A stretch of 64,000 nucleotides of DNA from an uncultured Eubacterium sp. (GTDB taxonomy: Bacteria > Bacillota > Clostridia > Lachnospirales > Lachnospiraceae). Shown one piece after another: positions 18,061 to 25,950 of the stretch; positions within the stretch are counted from its first letter, which is position 1; each line of letters begins with the position of its first letter. The notes beneath the pieces are model-generated. The model saw nothing but the letters and a program-made list of their open reading frames with translations. It did no database searches and was not told the DNA's origin. Location: contig CAJUTM010000010.1 in assembly GCA_910589595.1 (NCBI GenBank), positions 1-64,000 of the forward strand, given 5' to 3'. The position numbers were made by a program, and so were the translations under genes.

Positions 18061-20217
18061 GTGAAACATTATTCATCACTATTAACAGAACTTACATTAG
18101 AAGAAAAGATAACATTGATTCATGCTTCCGGACTCTTCCAGTCCGGCGGCGTCTCCCGTCTGGATATTCCGCCGCTGAAAATGTCGGACGGCCCCAGCGG
18201 AGTCCGGCAGGAGTTTCAAAATGACGCATGGATTCCAAATGGCAACAGTATGGATTCTGTCAGTTGGCTTCCAAGCAACACCTGTCTCTGTTCCACATGG
18301 AACCGCAGGCTCGCCCGCAAGTTCGGGGAAGTTCTCGGCGAAGAGGCCAGAGGCCGTGGGAAAGATATTATTTTAGCCCCCGGCATAAATATAAAGAGGA
18401 CTCCTCTTTGTGGAAGAAATTTTGAATATATGAGTGAAGACCCTGTTTTAACGGGTGAACTGGCAGTTCCCCTTATCGGGGGCATTCAGGAGTACGACGT
18501 CGCCGCCTGCGTCAAACATTTCGCCCTCAACAATCAGGAAACAGACCGCCTGAGTGTCGAGGTAGAAGTGGATGAAAAAACACTTCACGAACTGTATTTG
18601 CCGGCCTTTTATGCGGCTGCGGTGACGGGCGGTTCCCACAGTATTATGGGCGCTTACAACCGCTATGACGGCGATTTCTGCTGCGAGGGACAGAAACTGC
18701 TGTTTACAATATTGCGCGACAAATGGGGATACGATGGCGTTACCATCTCCGACTGGGGCGCCGTCCACGACACAGAAAAGACAGCCTTGCACGGAGTCGA
18801 CATAGAAATGTCCATTACTCCGGATTTTGACGATTATAAACTGGCAAGGCCTTTATTGCAGGCGGTAGAGGACGGACGGATTCCGGAGGAAGCGATTGAC
18901 AAAAAAGTTTCCTGTATCCTTGCCCTGTACGAGCGGCTGCATATTGGCGATGAAAACCGCAAAAAAGGAACTATTAACACACCGGAACACCAGCAAATCA
19001 TACAGGAGATTGCCGAAGAGGGTGCGATTCTGTTGAAAAACGACAACAAACAGCTTCCATTGCCGAAAGACACAAAGCGTATTCTTGTCGTGGGAGACAA
19101 CGCCAAGCGCACGCATGCCGCCGGAGGCGGCAGCGCAGAAATCAAGGCATTATATGAAATCACTCCAATGCTCGGCCTGCGTATGCTTCTCGGCGGAGAT
19201 ACTGTTATTGACTGGCTTGCCGGATACTATATTGACAATGAAGAGCACGTGAAAGGAGAAGTTGACTGGCAGTCCGTCAGTCTTGAAGTAGATTATTCCA
19301 CTGCCGAGGGCAAAGATAAACTGGAACAGGAAATCATCCCTGTCCGCAATAAACTTTTGCGGGAAGCAGTGGAAGCGGCTCCTGATTATGACGAAGTTAT
19401 CTTCGTCGGCGGCCTCAATCACGCTTTTGATGTCGAGGGATTTGACCGCATGAGCCTGACGCTTCCGTACGGCCAGAATGAAGTCATTGAGGCGCTGGCA
19501 GAAGCAACGCCTCACCTTACGGTCGTCCTCATAAACGGCGGAGCAGTGGAAATGCCTTGGGCAGATAAAGTATCTGCCATTGTACAGACAAGTTATAACG
19601 GGATGGATGGTGGATTTGCCTTAGCCAGAATTTTGTTTGGCGATGTAAACCCATCCGGAAAACTGGCAGAGACTTATCCTCTCTGTCTCGCGGATACTCC
19701 GACAGAGCACTATCAATCATATCCCGGCGATTTTAGCAAAACAGAGCACCGCTATACCGTATACAAAGAGAGATTGCTAGTCGGATACCGCTATTATACT
19801 ACGAAACAAATCCCTGTCCGCTTCCCATTCGGGCACGGACTTTCCTACACAGACTTTTCCCTGCTGGGAACTACCCATGAAGTCCACGCCGCCACAGCGG
19901 ACGACGAACCTGTCCTTACCGTGACAACAACTCTTGCCAACACCGGCAGATGTGCGGGAAAGGAGACGCTGCAACTGTACATCGGCATTCCGGAAGAGGA
20001 ACAGCCCGTAAAAGTACTAAAGCAGTTTGAAAAGGTTTCTCTCTCTGCCGGAGAGGCAAAACAAGTCTCCCTGACGCTTCGCCAGAGAGACCTCATGGTA
20101 TATTCTGCCGCCACTGACAGCTTTTCTCTTCTTGCGGGAGAATACCGGCTCTATCTTGGCACTTCCGTAGAAGAGATTCGGTACGAAGCTACTTTCTCTC
20201 CCATAGTGGAATCGTAA
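18061..20217 (+). CDS. Beta-glucosidase, glycoside hydrolase family 3
   Basis: 718 aa, no signal peptide, so cytoplasmic. GH3 (alpha/beta)8 barrel with LKMSDGPSGVRQ, the substrate-binding KHFALNNQE, and the catalytic nucleophile Asp at about residue 231 in VTISDWGAVHD. The second alpha/beta domain contains GAILLKNDNKQLPL, and the C-terminal fibronectin III-like domain begins around PFGHGLSYTDF. It should release glucose or xylose from short beta-linked oligosaccharides taken up by the cell. It converges on and overlaps the GH31 gene by 29 bases; the pair suggests use of xyloglucan-type or mixed oligosaccharides, which is inference. Confidence 0.9.
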   Translation: MKHYSSLLTELTLEEKITLIHASGLFQSGGVSRLDIPPLKMSDGPSGVRQEFQNDAWIPNGNSMDSVSWLPSNTCLCSTWNRRLARKFGEVLGEEARGRGKDIILAPGINIKRTPLCGRNFEYMSEDPVLTGELAVPLIGGIQEYDVAACVKHFALNNQETDRLSVEVEVDEKTLHELYLPAFYAAAVTGGSHSIMGAYNRYDGDFCCEGQKLLFTILRDKWGYDGVTISDWGAVHDTEKTALHGVDIEMSITPDFDDYKLARPLLQAVEDGRIPEEAIDKKVSCILALYERLHIGDENRKKGTINTPEHQQIIQEIAEEGAILLKNDNKQLPLPKDTKRILVVGDNAKRTHAAGGGSAEIKALYEITPMLGLRMLLGGDTVIDWLAGYYIDNEEHVKGEVDWQSVSLEVDYSTAEGKDKLEQEIIPVRNKLLREAVEAAPDYDEVIFVGGLNHAFDVEGFDRMSLTLPYGQNEVIEALAEATPHLTVVLINGGAVEMPWADKVSAIVQTSYNGMDGGFALARILFGDVNPSGKLAETYPLCLADTPTEHYQSYPGDFSKTEHRYTVYKERLLVGYRYYTTKQIPVRFPFGHGLSYTDFSLLGTTHEVHAATADDEPVLTVTTTLANTGRCAGKETLQLYIGIPEEEQPVKVLKQFEKVSLSAGEAKQVSLTLRQRDLMVYSAATDSFSLLAGEYRLYLGTSVEEIRYEATFSPIVES

Positions 20218-22210
20218 AATAGTCAACCGTATCTGTACGCCACCGGCCTCCGTCGGTGGCTTCTTTTGTAAAATAGTGAACCCACTTCCCATGCGGCAAA
20301 TAATAAGTCACCTGTCCATCTTCCCGAAATACCGGCGCAACTAAATAGCGGTCGCCGAGCATATACTGCCTGTCCAGATAGGCACAGGCCGAATCCTCCG
20401 GAAATTCCAAGGCCATAGCGCGCATGAGCGGAATGCCCGTCTCGTGATTTTCCTTGGCTTTCTCCAACAGATACGGCAGCAATTCTTCTTTTACTTTTAC
20501 AAAATGCCGGAGCACAGCGGTCGCTTCCTCCCCGTATAACCACGGTACACGATAGGAATTGCTTCCGTGAAGACGCGAATGGCTCGACAACAATCCAAAC
20601 GCCACCCATCTCTTGTATACATCCGCTGTGGACGTGTCCTCAAAGCCTCCGATATCGTGGCTCCAATACCCATAACCCGACATCGTCAGCGATAATCCGC
20701 CCCGTAGGCTCTCCGCCATCGATTCGTATTTAGCAAAACAGTCGCCGCCCCAGTGCACCGGAAATTTCTGCCCTCCGGCCGTTCCGCTGCGCGCAAAGAG
20801 AATGGCCTCTTCTTTGCCTTTCACGTGGCAAACCACTTCATATACGGCTTCGTTATACAGATATGAATAAAAATTATGCATTTTTTTCGAATCTGCCCCA
20901 TTGTAGTAGACAACATCCTCTGTCGGAATGCGCTCGCCAAAATCAGTCTTGAAACAGTCTCCCCCCATCCGCAGCAAATCTTCGAGTTTCTTTTGATACC
21001 ATGCTTTCGCCTGCGGATTGGTAAAATCTACGATTGCCATTCCCGCCTGCCATTTATCCCACTGCCACACATCGCCATTTGCGCGTTTCAAAAAATACCC
21101 TTCCCGCATTCCCTCCTGAAATAGTGCGGACGCCTGCGCGATATAAGGGTTAATCCACACACAGATACGCATACCCTTATCATGGATTTTCTGCAGCATG
21201 CTTTGCGGATTCGGAAACACCTCACTATCCCACATAAAATCACACCAATGATATCCTTTCATCCAGAAACAGTCAAAATGAAAGACGCGAACCGGTATCT
21301 GTGCCTCTTCCATCTGTTCTATGACGGATAGTACTGTTTCCTCGTCATAATCGGTCACAAAAGAAGTGGAGAGCCAGAGGCCGAAACTCCACTCCGGCGG
21401 CAGTGACGGCCTGCCGGTAAGCGCCGTATAAAGGGAAATACTGCGCTTCATCGTACCGCCGCCCAAATAATAAAAATCCAGCTTCTCACCAGAAACGCAA
21501 AACTGTGTTTTCCCAACCCGACTGCTTCCCACCTCGAAAGAGACGCGGCCCGTGTCGTTTACAAAAATACCATAGCCGCGGTTTGACAGATAAAAAGGTA
21601 CATTGATATAAGATAATTCCGAGGATGTTCCCCCGTCTTCATTCCAGATATCAATCGTCTGTCCGTTTTTCACAAGCGGGCCGAAGCGCTCGCCGAGACC
21701 ATAAATCAACTCCCCGACCGCAAGCGAAGTTGCTCCCTGCATATAGGCCGCCCCCGCCCGCTCCTCATAGAGCAGGACTCCGGTGTCGTCAGTACGGACA
21801 TAAGCAAAATCTGAACTTTCCATCCGTGTCATATAGTTGCCCCTGTAATAAAAAGTAAACGTCAGCGGACTCTTTTCAATCCGCAGTTCACTCTCGCCAC
21901 AACAGAGCGTCAGGCAGTTTTCCTCCTCGCTCAAATGAAGCGGCCCTCTCTTCTCTTCCACGACAAAATCCGGCCCGCGCTCCACCTGACCCTGATAATG
22001 CTCCACAACAATATGAAAGATGTCGTTGTCCCCCACGGATACATGAAAAGTCAATACCACGCCGTCCAACGTCATTCCTTTCCCATATATCTTCTGATGA
22101 GGCGCCAGAAAAACCAATTCTTCTTCTCCCCTGTGCCATTCATATATTTCCTGCGGATGATACATCGACACACCATATTGTTTCTCCCAATGTCCATTAT
22201 AAAAATTCAT
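20189..22210 (-). CDS. yicI: Alpha-xylosidase-like glycoside hydrolase family 31
   Basis: 673 aa, cytoplasmic. The barrel carries FKTDFGERIP with the nucleophile Asp at about residue 423, and VHWGGD with the acid/base Asp at about residue 490; the KTDFGE form is typical of YicI-type alpha-xylosidases. Upstream are SFGLWLSTSFVTDYDEE and FHFDCFWMKGYHW, usual for the same group. It would remove alpha-linked xylose (or glucose) from the non-reducing end of oligosaccharides. The ATG at 22210 has AGGAGG five bases upstream and is preferred to that at 22234. The symbol reflects closest family resemblance, not proven specificity. Confidence 0.88.
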   Translation of the reverse strand: MNFYNGHWEKQYGVSMYHPQEIYEWHRGEEELVFLAPHQKIYGKGMTLDGVVLTFHVSVGDNDIFHIVVEHYQGQVERGPDFVVEEKRGPLHLSEEENCLTLCCGESELRIEKSPLTFTFYYRGNYMTRMESSDFAYVRTDDTGVLLYEERAGAAYMQGATSLAVGELIYGLGERFGPLVKNGQTIDIWNEDGGTSSELSYINVPFYLSNRGYGIFVNDTGRVSFEVGSSRVGKTQFCVSGEKLDFYYLGGGTMKRSISLYTALTGRPSLPPEWSFGLWLSTSFVTDYDEETVLSVIEQMEEAQIPVRVFHFDCFWMKGYHWCDFMWDSEVFPNPQSMLQKIHDKGMRICVWINPYIAQASALFQEGMREGYFLKRANGDVWQWDKWQAGMAIVDFTNPQAKAWYQKKLEDLLRMGGDCFKTDFGERIPTEDVVYYNGADSKKMHNFYSYLYNEAVYEVVCHVKGKEEAILFARSGTAGGQKFPVHWGGDCFAKYESMAESLRGGLSLTMSGYGYWSHDIGGFEDTSTADVYKRWVAFGLLSSHSRLHGSNSYRVPWLYGEEATAVLRHFVKVKEELLPYLLEKAKENHETGIPLMRAMALEFPEDSACAYLDRQYMLGDRYLVAPVFREDGQVTYYLPHGKWVHYFTKEATDGGRWRTDTVDYFTIPLWERK

Positions 22211-22261
22211 ACATACCTCCTGGCTTTTCCCCAAAGAAATTGTTTCACAATTTGTAGTTTT

Positions 22262-22617
22262 TAATGCAGCGGATATCCTGCTGAATCATATCCTTGTGTC
22301 GCTCCCCCGAAAAATTATTGTTTCCTTTGTTTTCAGAGCGCCGCCCGAGCACTTGTCTGAGATGTCTGCTGTCGTTTTTCCTGACTTTTGGCAGCCCTCT
22401 TTCACGAAAGGGCACCTTTGGTGCCCCGCAGTAATTAGTAACAAATGGTGGTGCGTAAGGACCGGCGAGCGGTCAATGCTGCAAAAGTCAGGAAAAACGA
22501 CATTGCAGACAGCGAGTTTTGCGAGGAGCGGCGCACGATTTCTGAAAACGAAAAAAACAATGTATTTTTCGTTGGGAGCGTTACACCGGATATGATACGG
22601 CAGGATACCCGCCGCAT
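22262..22617. repeat. Long imperfect palindrome made of two inverted repeat units
   Basis: The left arm (about 22262-22391) and right arm (about 22479-22617) are reverse complements with scattered differences; for example TCAGGAAAAACGACA and its complement flank the centre. The 87-base centre holds its own hairpins (GGGCACC-TTT-GGTGCCCC). Each arm ends in a segment of the type TTTTTCGTGGGAGCG..ACACCGGATATGATACGGCAGGATACCCGC. A third, single copy lies at about 34190-34300. The open frames that cross it are not conserved between copies, so it is non-coding. The 540 bases between the GH31 start and the next gene contain nothing else I recognise. Confidence 0.7.
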
Positions 22618-22749
22618 TGAAAAAATCAGTTAAAAAAAATCATACTGATTTCTTCTCTTATTGCTTGCATTTTTTGTAAATACTATTATAATATATATAG
22701 AATATTATATAAGAGATTATTTATGAAATCAAGAGAAGGAGACATGCTT

Positions 22750-23304
22750 ATGGGTATCGGCGGTATTTCACCAATTTCCGGTTATAGCGGAATCGGCAGT
22801 GTTTATCCGATGTATCCGGCCGGAGCAGTCAGCGGTGTGCGCGGGGCTTCTGCCGTTCGCCGCGGAAGCGACGGGATGGCGCAGGCAGCTATGGACGGCG
22901 CCAATGACGCAGCCAAATCAAAGCGGGTAGAAAAGGGCGAATGCCAGACATGCAAAAACCGCAAATATGTAGACGGCTCAAACGAGGGCGACGTATCATT
23001 TAAGGCGCCGGCACATATTTCTCCAAATAATGCGGCGGCTGCTGTTATGAGCCACGAAAAGGAACACGTGGCAAACGCTGTTTCCGAGGGAAATAAAGAC
23101 AACAAAGAACTCGTCAACGTATCAGTTGCCCTGAAGACTTCCGTCTGTCCGGAATGCGGCAGAGTATATGTATCCGGTGGTACGACCAACTCCACCATGC
23201 GCACGACAAGCGAAAGTCCAAAAAATAACAATCCATATCAGAAATTACAGGCAAATCTGGACTATTTGATGAGCGCGGGAAAGAATATGGATATCAGCGC
23301 GTAA
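22750..23304 (+). CDS. SprA-related HExxH protein
   Basis: 184 aa. Contains MSHEKEHVANAV, an HExxH zinc-protease-type motif (about residues 102-106), flanked by two CxxC pairs (CQTCKNRKYVDG about residue 60, CPECGRVY about residue 137). This combination is typical of the SprA-related family, putative metallopeptidases named after a bacterial protein annotation; activity has not been shown as far as I know. There is no signal peptide. Start chosen at the ATG 22750, eight bases after GGAG, giving an N-terminus MGIGGISPISGY as in relatives. It is alone on its strand and closed by a strong terminator. Confidence 0.75.
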   Translation: MGIGGISPISGYSGIGSVYPMYPAGAVSGVRGASAVRRGSDGMAQAAMDGANDAAKSKRVEKGECQTCKNRKYVDGSNEGDVSFKAPAHISPNNAAAAVMSHEKEHVANAVSEGNKDNKELVNVSVALKTSVCPECGRVYVSGGTTNSTMRTTSESPKNNNPYQKLQANLDYLMSAGKNMDISA

Positions 23305-23316
23305 TCACGAACTGAA

Positions 23317-23370
23317 AATCCACGAAATAACAAGGCTTCTGCCATTGCGTTATTTCGTGGATTTTTTTAT
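23317..23370 (+). terminator. Terminator of the HExxH gene
   Basis: AATCCACGAAATAAC (23317-23331) pairs perfectly with GTTATTTCGTGGATT (23349-23363) and is followed by a T-run. It may also serve the opposing gene that ends at 23390. Confidence 0.85.
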
Positions 23371-23389
23371 CCGTCAGACGAAAGCGTTT

Positions 23390-23671
23390 CTACCGCTTGC
23401 CACCGTTTTTTACAACCTTTTTCATCATCTCAACTTTCGCTTTTTCCTGTGGCGACATATCTTTTGTCAGGATTTCCAAGAGAATTTTCGTTTCCTCCGG
23501 CGTAAACGACAGGTTATGTCCTTTTAATTTATTCATTGCCGTCATCAGAAGAGGCGCCGCGTCTTTCATCGCTCTTCCGTTCATGCCGTCTACGAGCTCT
23601 TTCATAACCTGCAGCTTTACCGGATGCATAGTTTTGAAGATATCATATTGTTCAAAAATCGACTGACTCAC
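23390..23671 (-). CDS. Small helical protein of unknown function
   Basis: 93 aa, helical and Met/Lys-rich (FKTMHPVKLQVMKELVDGM ... EKAKVEMMKKVVKNGGKR), no membrane segment. The start is a GTG at 23671 with AAAGGAG seven bases upstream, so it overlaps the end of the previous gene by 20 bases. The pair is thus probably translated together. I do not recognise the family; small Met-rich partner proteins of this kind occur in sporulating Clostridia, but no role can be stated. Confidence 0.65.
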   Translation of the reverse strand: MSQSIFEQYDIFKTMHPVKLQVMKELVDGMNGRAMKDAAPLLMTAMNKLKGHNLSFTPEETKILLEILTKDMSPQEKAKVEMMKKVVKNGGKR

Positions 23672-24104
23672 TATCGGTCTCCTTTCTTTCCTGTTCGCCT
23701 GTATCCGAAGAATCCGCACTATCCTGCATGGCTGTCATCATGGACATCATCATCTCCACGGTATCCTGCTGCTCCGGAGGAATCATGTTGCGGATTAGCT
23801 CCATCGCACCCATATTACCGTTTTGATTTGGATTCGTATCGCCGTCGCTCTCTGCTCCCATCTCCTGTGTTTGCTGCATAGCCTGCATAAGCTGCATCAT
23901 TTCCATCATATGCTTCATCTGAAACACCTGCAGGAACATATCAATTATCTTGCGCTCTCTTCCCGAAGAAAAAGGGCGCACCGCCCCCAATAATCCCTCC
24001 AAATCAATTTTTTCTCCTACCGATACATCCAAAAAAGGGATAGCCGCTTTTAATATCTGCACACTTTGAGCATTATTTAATCGGCCATCCCATTCCAACA
24101 TCAT
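23652..24104 (-). CDS. Met/Gln-rich protein of unknown function
   Basis: About 150 aa. The first 70 residues look globular (MLEWDGRLNNAQSVQILKAAIPFLDV...). A very Met/Gln-rich helix follows (MKHMMEMMQLMQAMQQTQEM), then acidic, low-complexity sequence. The ATG at 24104 is preferred, with a weak GGGCGG site; a TTG at 24128 is also possible. Partner of the downstream overlapping gene. Function not recognised. Confidence 0.6.
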   Translation of the reverse strand: MMLEWDGRLNNAQSVQILKAAIPFLDVSVGEKIDLEGLLGAVRPFSSGRERKIIDMFLQVFQMKHMMEMMQLMQAMQQTQEMGAESDGDTNPNQNGNMGAMELIRNMIPPEQQDTVEMMMSMMTAMQDSADSSDTGEQERKETDSESVDF

Positions 24105-24164
24105 GTACTGTACCCGCCCTTCGAACAAGCAATCGTTATTCTATTCTATGCGGGATTTTCGTTT

Positions 24165-24641
24165 TTATGAATACTTGAGGCAATCCGGCGTGATTCCGTA
24201 GAGAACTTTTTCCAGATACCGCTCTGCCAGCACCTTTGCCATAGGCAGATTCATATCCAGATAATTGCCGCACTCTTTCGGGTCAGCCCCCGGAACTTTA
24301 TCGTCAAAACGGGAGATAAATTCGTACATCTCACGTAACAGCGGCACTATCTGTTCCGACTCGTAATCTCCTGCCAAAATCAGATAAAAGCCCGTGCGGC
24401 ACCCCATCGGGCCGAAATAAATAATCTTTTCGCCCCACTGCTCATGGTTGCGGAGAAAAGTTGCCCCCAAATGTTCTATCGTATGTACTTCCGCAGTATT
24501 CATCACCGGTTCAAAATTCGGTCTTGTCATACGGATATCAAACGTCGTTACCACATCATTTCCGGTACTGTCCTTACGGCTCACATAAATCCCTGGCAAA
24601 AGCCTCATGTGGTCGACCGTAAAACTTGCAATTGTTTCCAT
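24165..24641 (-). CDS. luxS: S-ribosylhomocysteine lyase LuxS
   Basis: 158 aa, the normal length. LuxS cleaves S-ribosylhomocysteine to homocysteine and DPD, the precursor of autoinducer-2, in the activated methyl cycle. The iron-binding HxxEH is HTIEHLGAT (about residues 53-57), the catalytic Cys is in GPMGCRTGFYL (about residue 83), and the third ligand is His-equivalent in the C-terminal part. It stands alone between unrelated genes. Together with the agr system it means the window encodes two kinds of signal production, though LuxS may serve only metabolism. Confidence 0.97.
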   Translation of the reverse strand: METIASFTVDHMRLLPGIYVSRKDSTGNDVVTTFDIRMTRPNFEPVMNTAEVHTIEHLGATFLRNHEQWGEKIIYFGPMGCRTGFYLILAGDYESEQIVPLLREMYEFISRFDDKVPGADPKECGNYLDMNLPMAKVLAERYLEKVLYGITPDCLKYS

Positions 24642-24727
24642 AAATACCCTCCTCTTTTCTATATCAGGGCCATTTTACCCCGACAGATACTGCGGATTGC
24701 TTCGCCGTTCACAACTCCCGCAATCCG

Positions 24728-25936
24728 TTATTCATAATAGACATTGACCTGCTTGTGCGGAATCAACTCCCGCAGCAAATCAAGTACGCGTTCGGACGCC
24801 ATGCCGTCGTCCAGTGTGTTGTATTTTTCCATAAAGCTCTTATAGCGCTCTTCATACTCTTCCGCACGGTAATTTCGTATATCCTCAATCAATTCCTCGG
24901 TTGTCGTCGAAATCGGCCCCGGCATTTCCTTGCTGTAGCTAAAATAAAAACCGCGCAATTCATTTTTATATTTATAAAAATCATAGGCAAAGAAAAACAT
25001 CGGACGCTTGAGAATACTGTAATCAAACATGACGGAAGAATAATCGGTCACTAAAATATCCGCCACTAAAAACAGTTCGGCGATATCGCGGCTCTGGTCG
25101 AAGTGATAGATAAATCCCTCATAGGGCGACCAGTCTACCGCGTCCATAATCAGATAGTGATATTTGACAATCATAATATATTCGTCGCCCAGTTCTTCCT
25201 GTAACTTTTCAAAGGAAATCTGCGGACGAAATTCGTATTTATCATCCTCGGAAAACTCGTCGTCGCGCCATGTCGGTGCATAGAGAATAATCTTCTTGTC
25301 TTTTGGCAGGCCCAGTTTGCGCCGGTAAAGACGCACGCCCTCTTCGGTATTTTCGCGAAAGAGAATGTCGTTGCGCGGATAACCGATTTCCAGCATATCT
25401 TTTTGAAAATCAAAGGCACGGCGGAACGTCGAGGAAGAAAACTGATTTTGCGATATGAGATAATCCCACGTATGAACATTTTTTGTAAAATGCTCTTTAT
25501 AAGTATCAATATCCTTTTCCCCTACCATAAACACATCTTCCATATCCAGCGCCAGTTTTTTCAGCGGGGTGCCATGCCACGTCTGAATATAATATGTTCC
25601 TTTCCGGCGCACAAGAAATTCCGGCTGCCGGCTGTCAAATACCCAAACCTTTGCGCTGGCCATATAATAGAGATAGCGCAGACGCCCATAGCGAACCTGT
25701 CTGCTCATCCCCGGAATGTTGTACTTTTCCTTTTCATAGAACCAGATACAATCCCAAATCAAATCATAGCCGTTTACCATCAGGCACTCATAGATATGCT
25801 TGGGATTTCCCGCATAACTCTTTCCCAAGCTGCTGTCGAACACAATCCGGTTTTTCCTCACCGGACACAAATGGCACATAACGTAATAAAAAACCACTAC
25901 AATTTGTTTGGCAAATTGGTATATCTTCTTACGCAC
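24728..25936 (-). CDS. CDP-glycerol:glycerophosphate glycerophosphotransferase (TagB/TagF family)
   Basis: 402 aa with a short N-terminal membrane-associated segment and a full glycerophosphotransferase domain. Family marks are RKGTYYIQTWHGTPLKKL, EIGYPRNDIL, ILYAPTWRDDEF, LVTDYSSVMFDY and PMFFFAYDF. Such enzymes add glycerol phosphate from CDP-glycerol during synthesis of wall teichoic acid or related polymers at the inner face of the membrane. GTG start with GGAG 8 bases upstream. It is third in a series of three transferases with gaps of 14-20 bases, so the three form an operon with leuS upstream. Confidence 0.9.
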   Translation of the reverse strand: MRKKIYQFAKQIVVVFYYVMCHLCPVRKNRIVFDSSLGKSYAGNPKHIYECLMVNGYDLIWDCIWFYEKEKYNIPGMSRQVRYGRLRYLYYMASAKVWVFDSRQPEFLVRRKGTYYIQTWHGTPLKKLALDMEDVFMVGEKDIDTYKEHFTKNVHTWDYLISQNQFSSSTFRRAFDFQKDMLEIGYPRNDILFRENTEEGVRLYRRKLGLPKDKKIILYAPTWRDDEFSEDDKYEFRPQISFEKLQEELGDEYIMIVKYHYLIMDAVDWSPYEGFIYHFDQSRDIAELFLVADILVTDYSSVMFDYSILKRPMFFFAYDFYKYKNELRGFYFSYSKEMPGPISTTTEELIEDIRNYRAEEYEERYKSFMEKYNTLDDGMASERVLDLLRELIPHKQVNVYYE

Positions 25937-25950
25937 AACACACTCTCCTT

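Noticed and set aside
22435..22633. Small genes inside the palindromic repeat, similar to frames at 34.1-34.3 kb
   Set aside because: The similarity between copies is at DNA level, the reading frames are not kept, and no ribosome sites are present.
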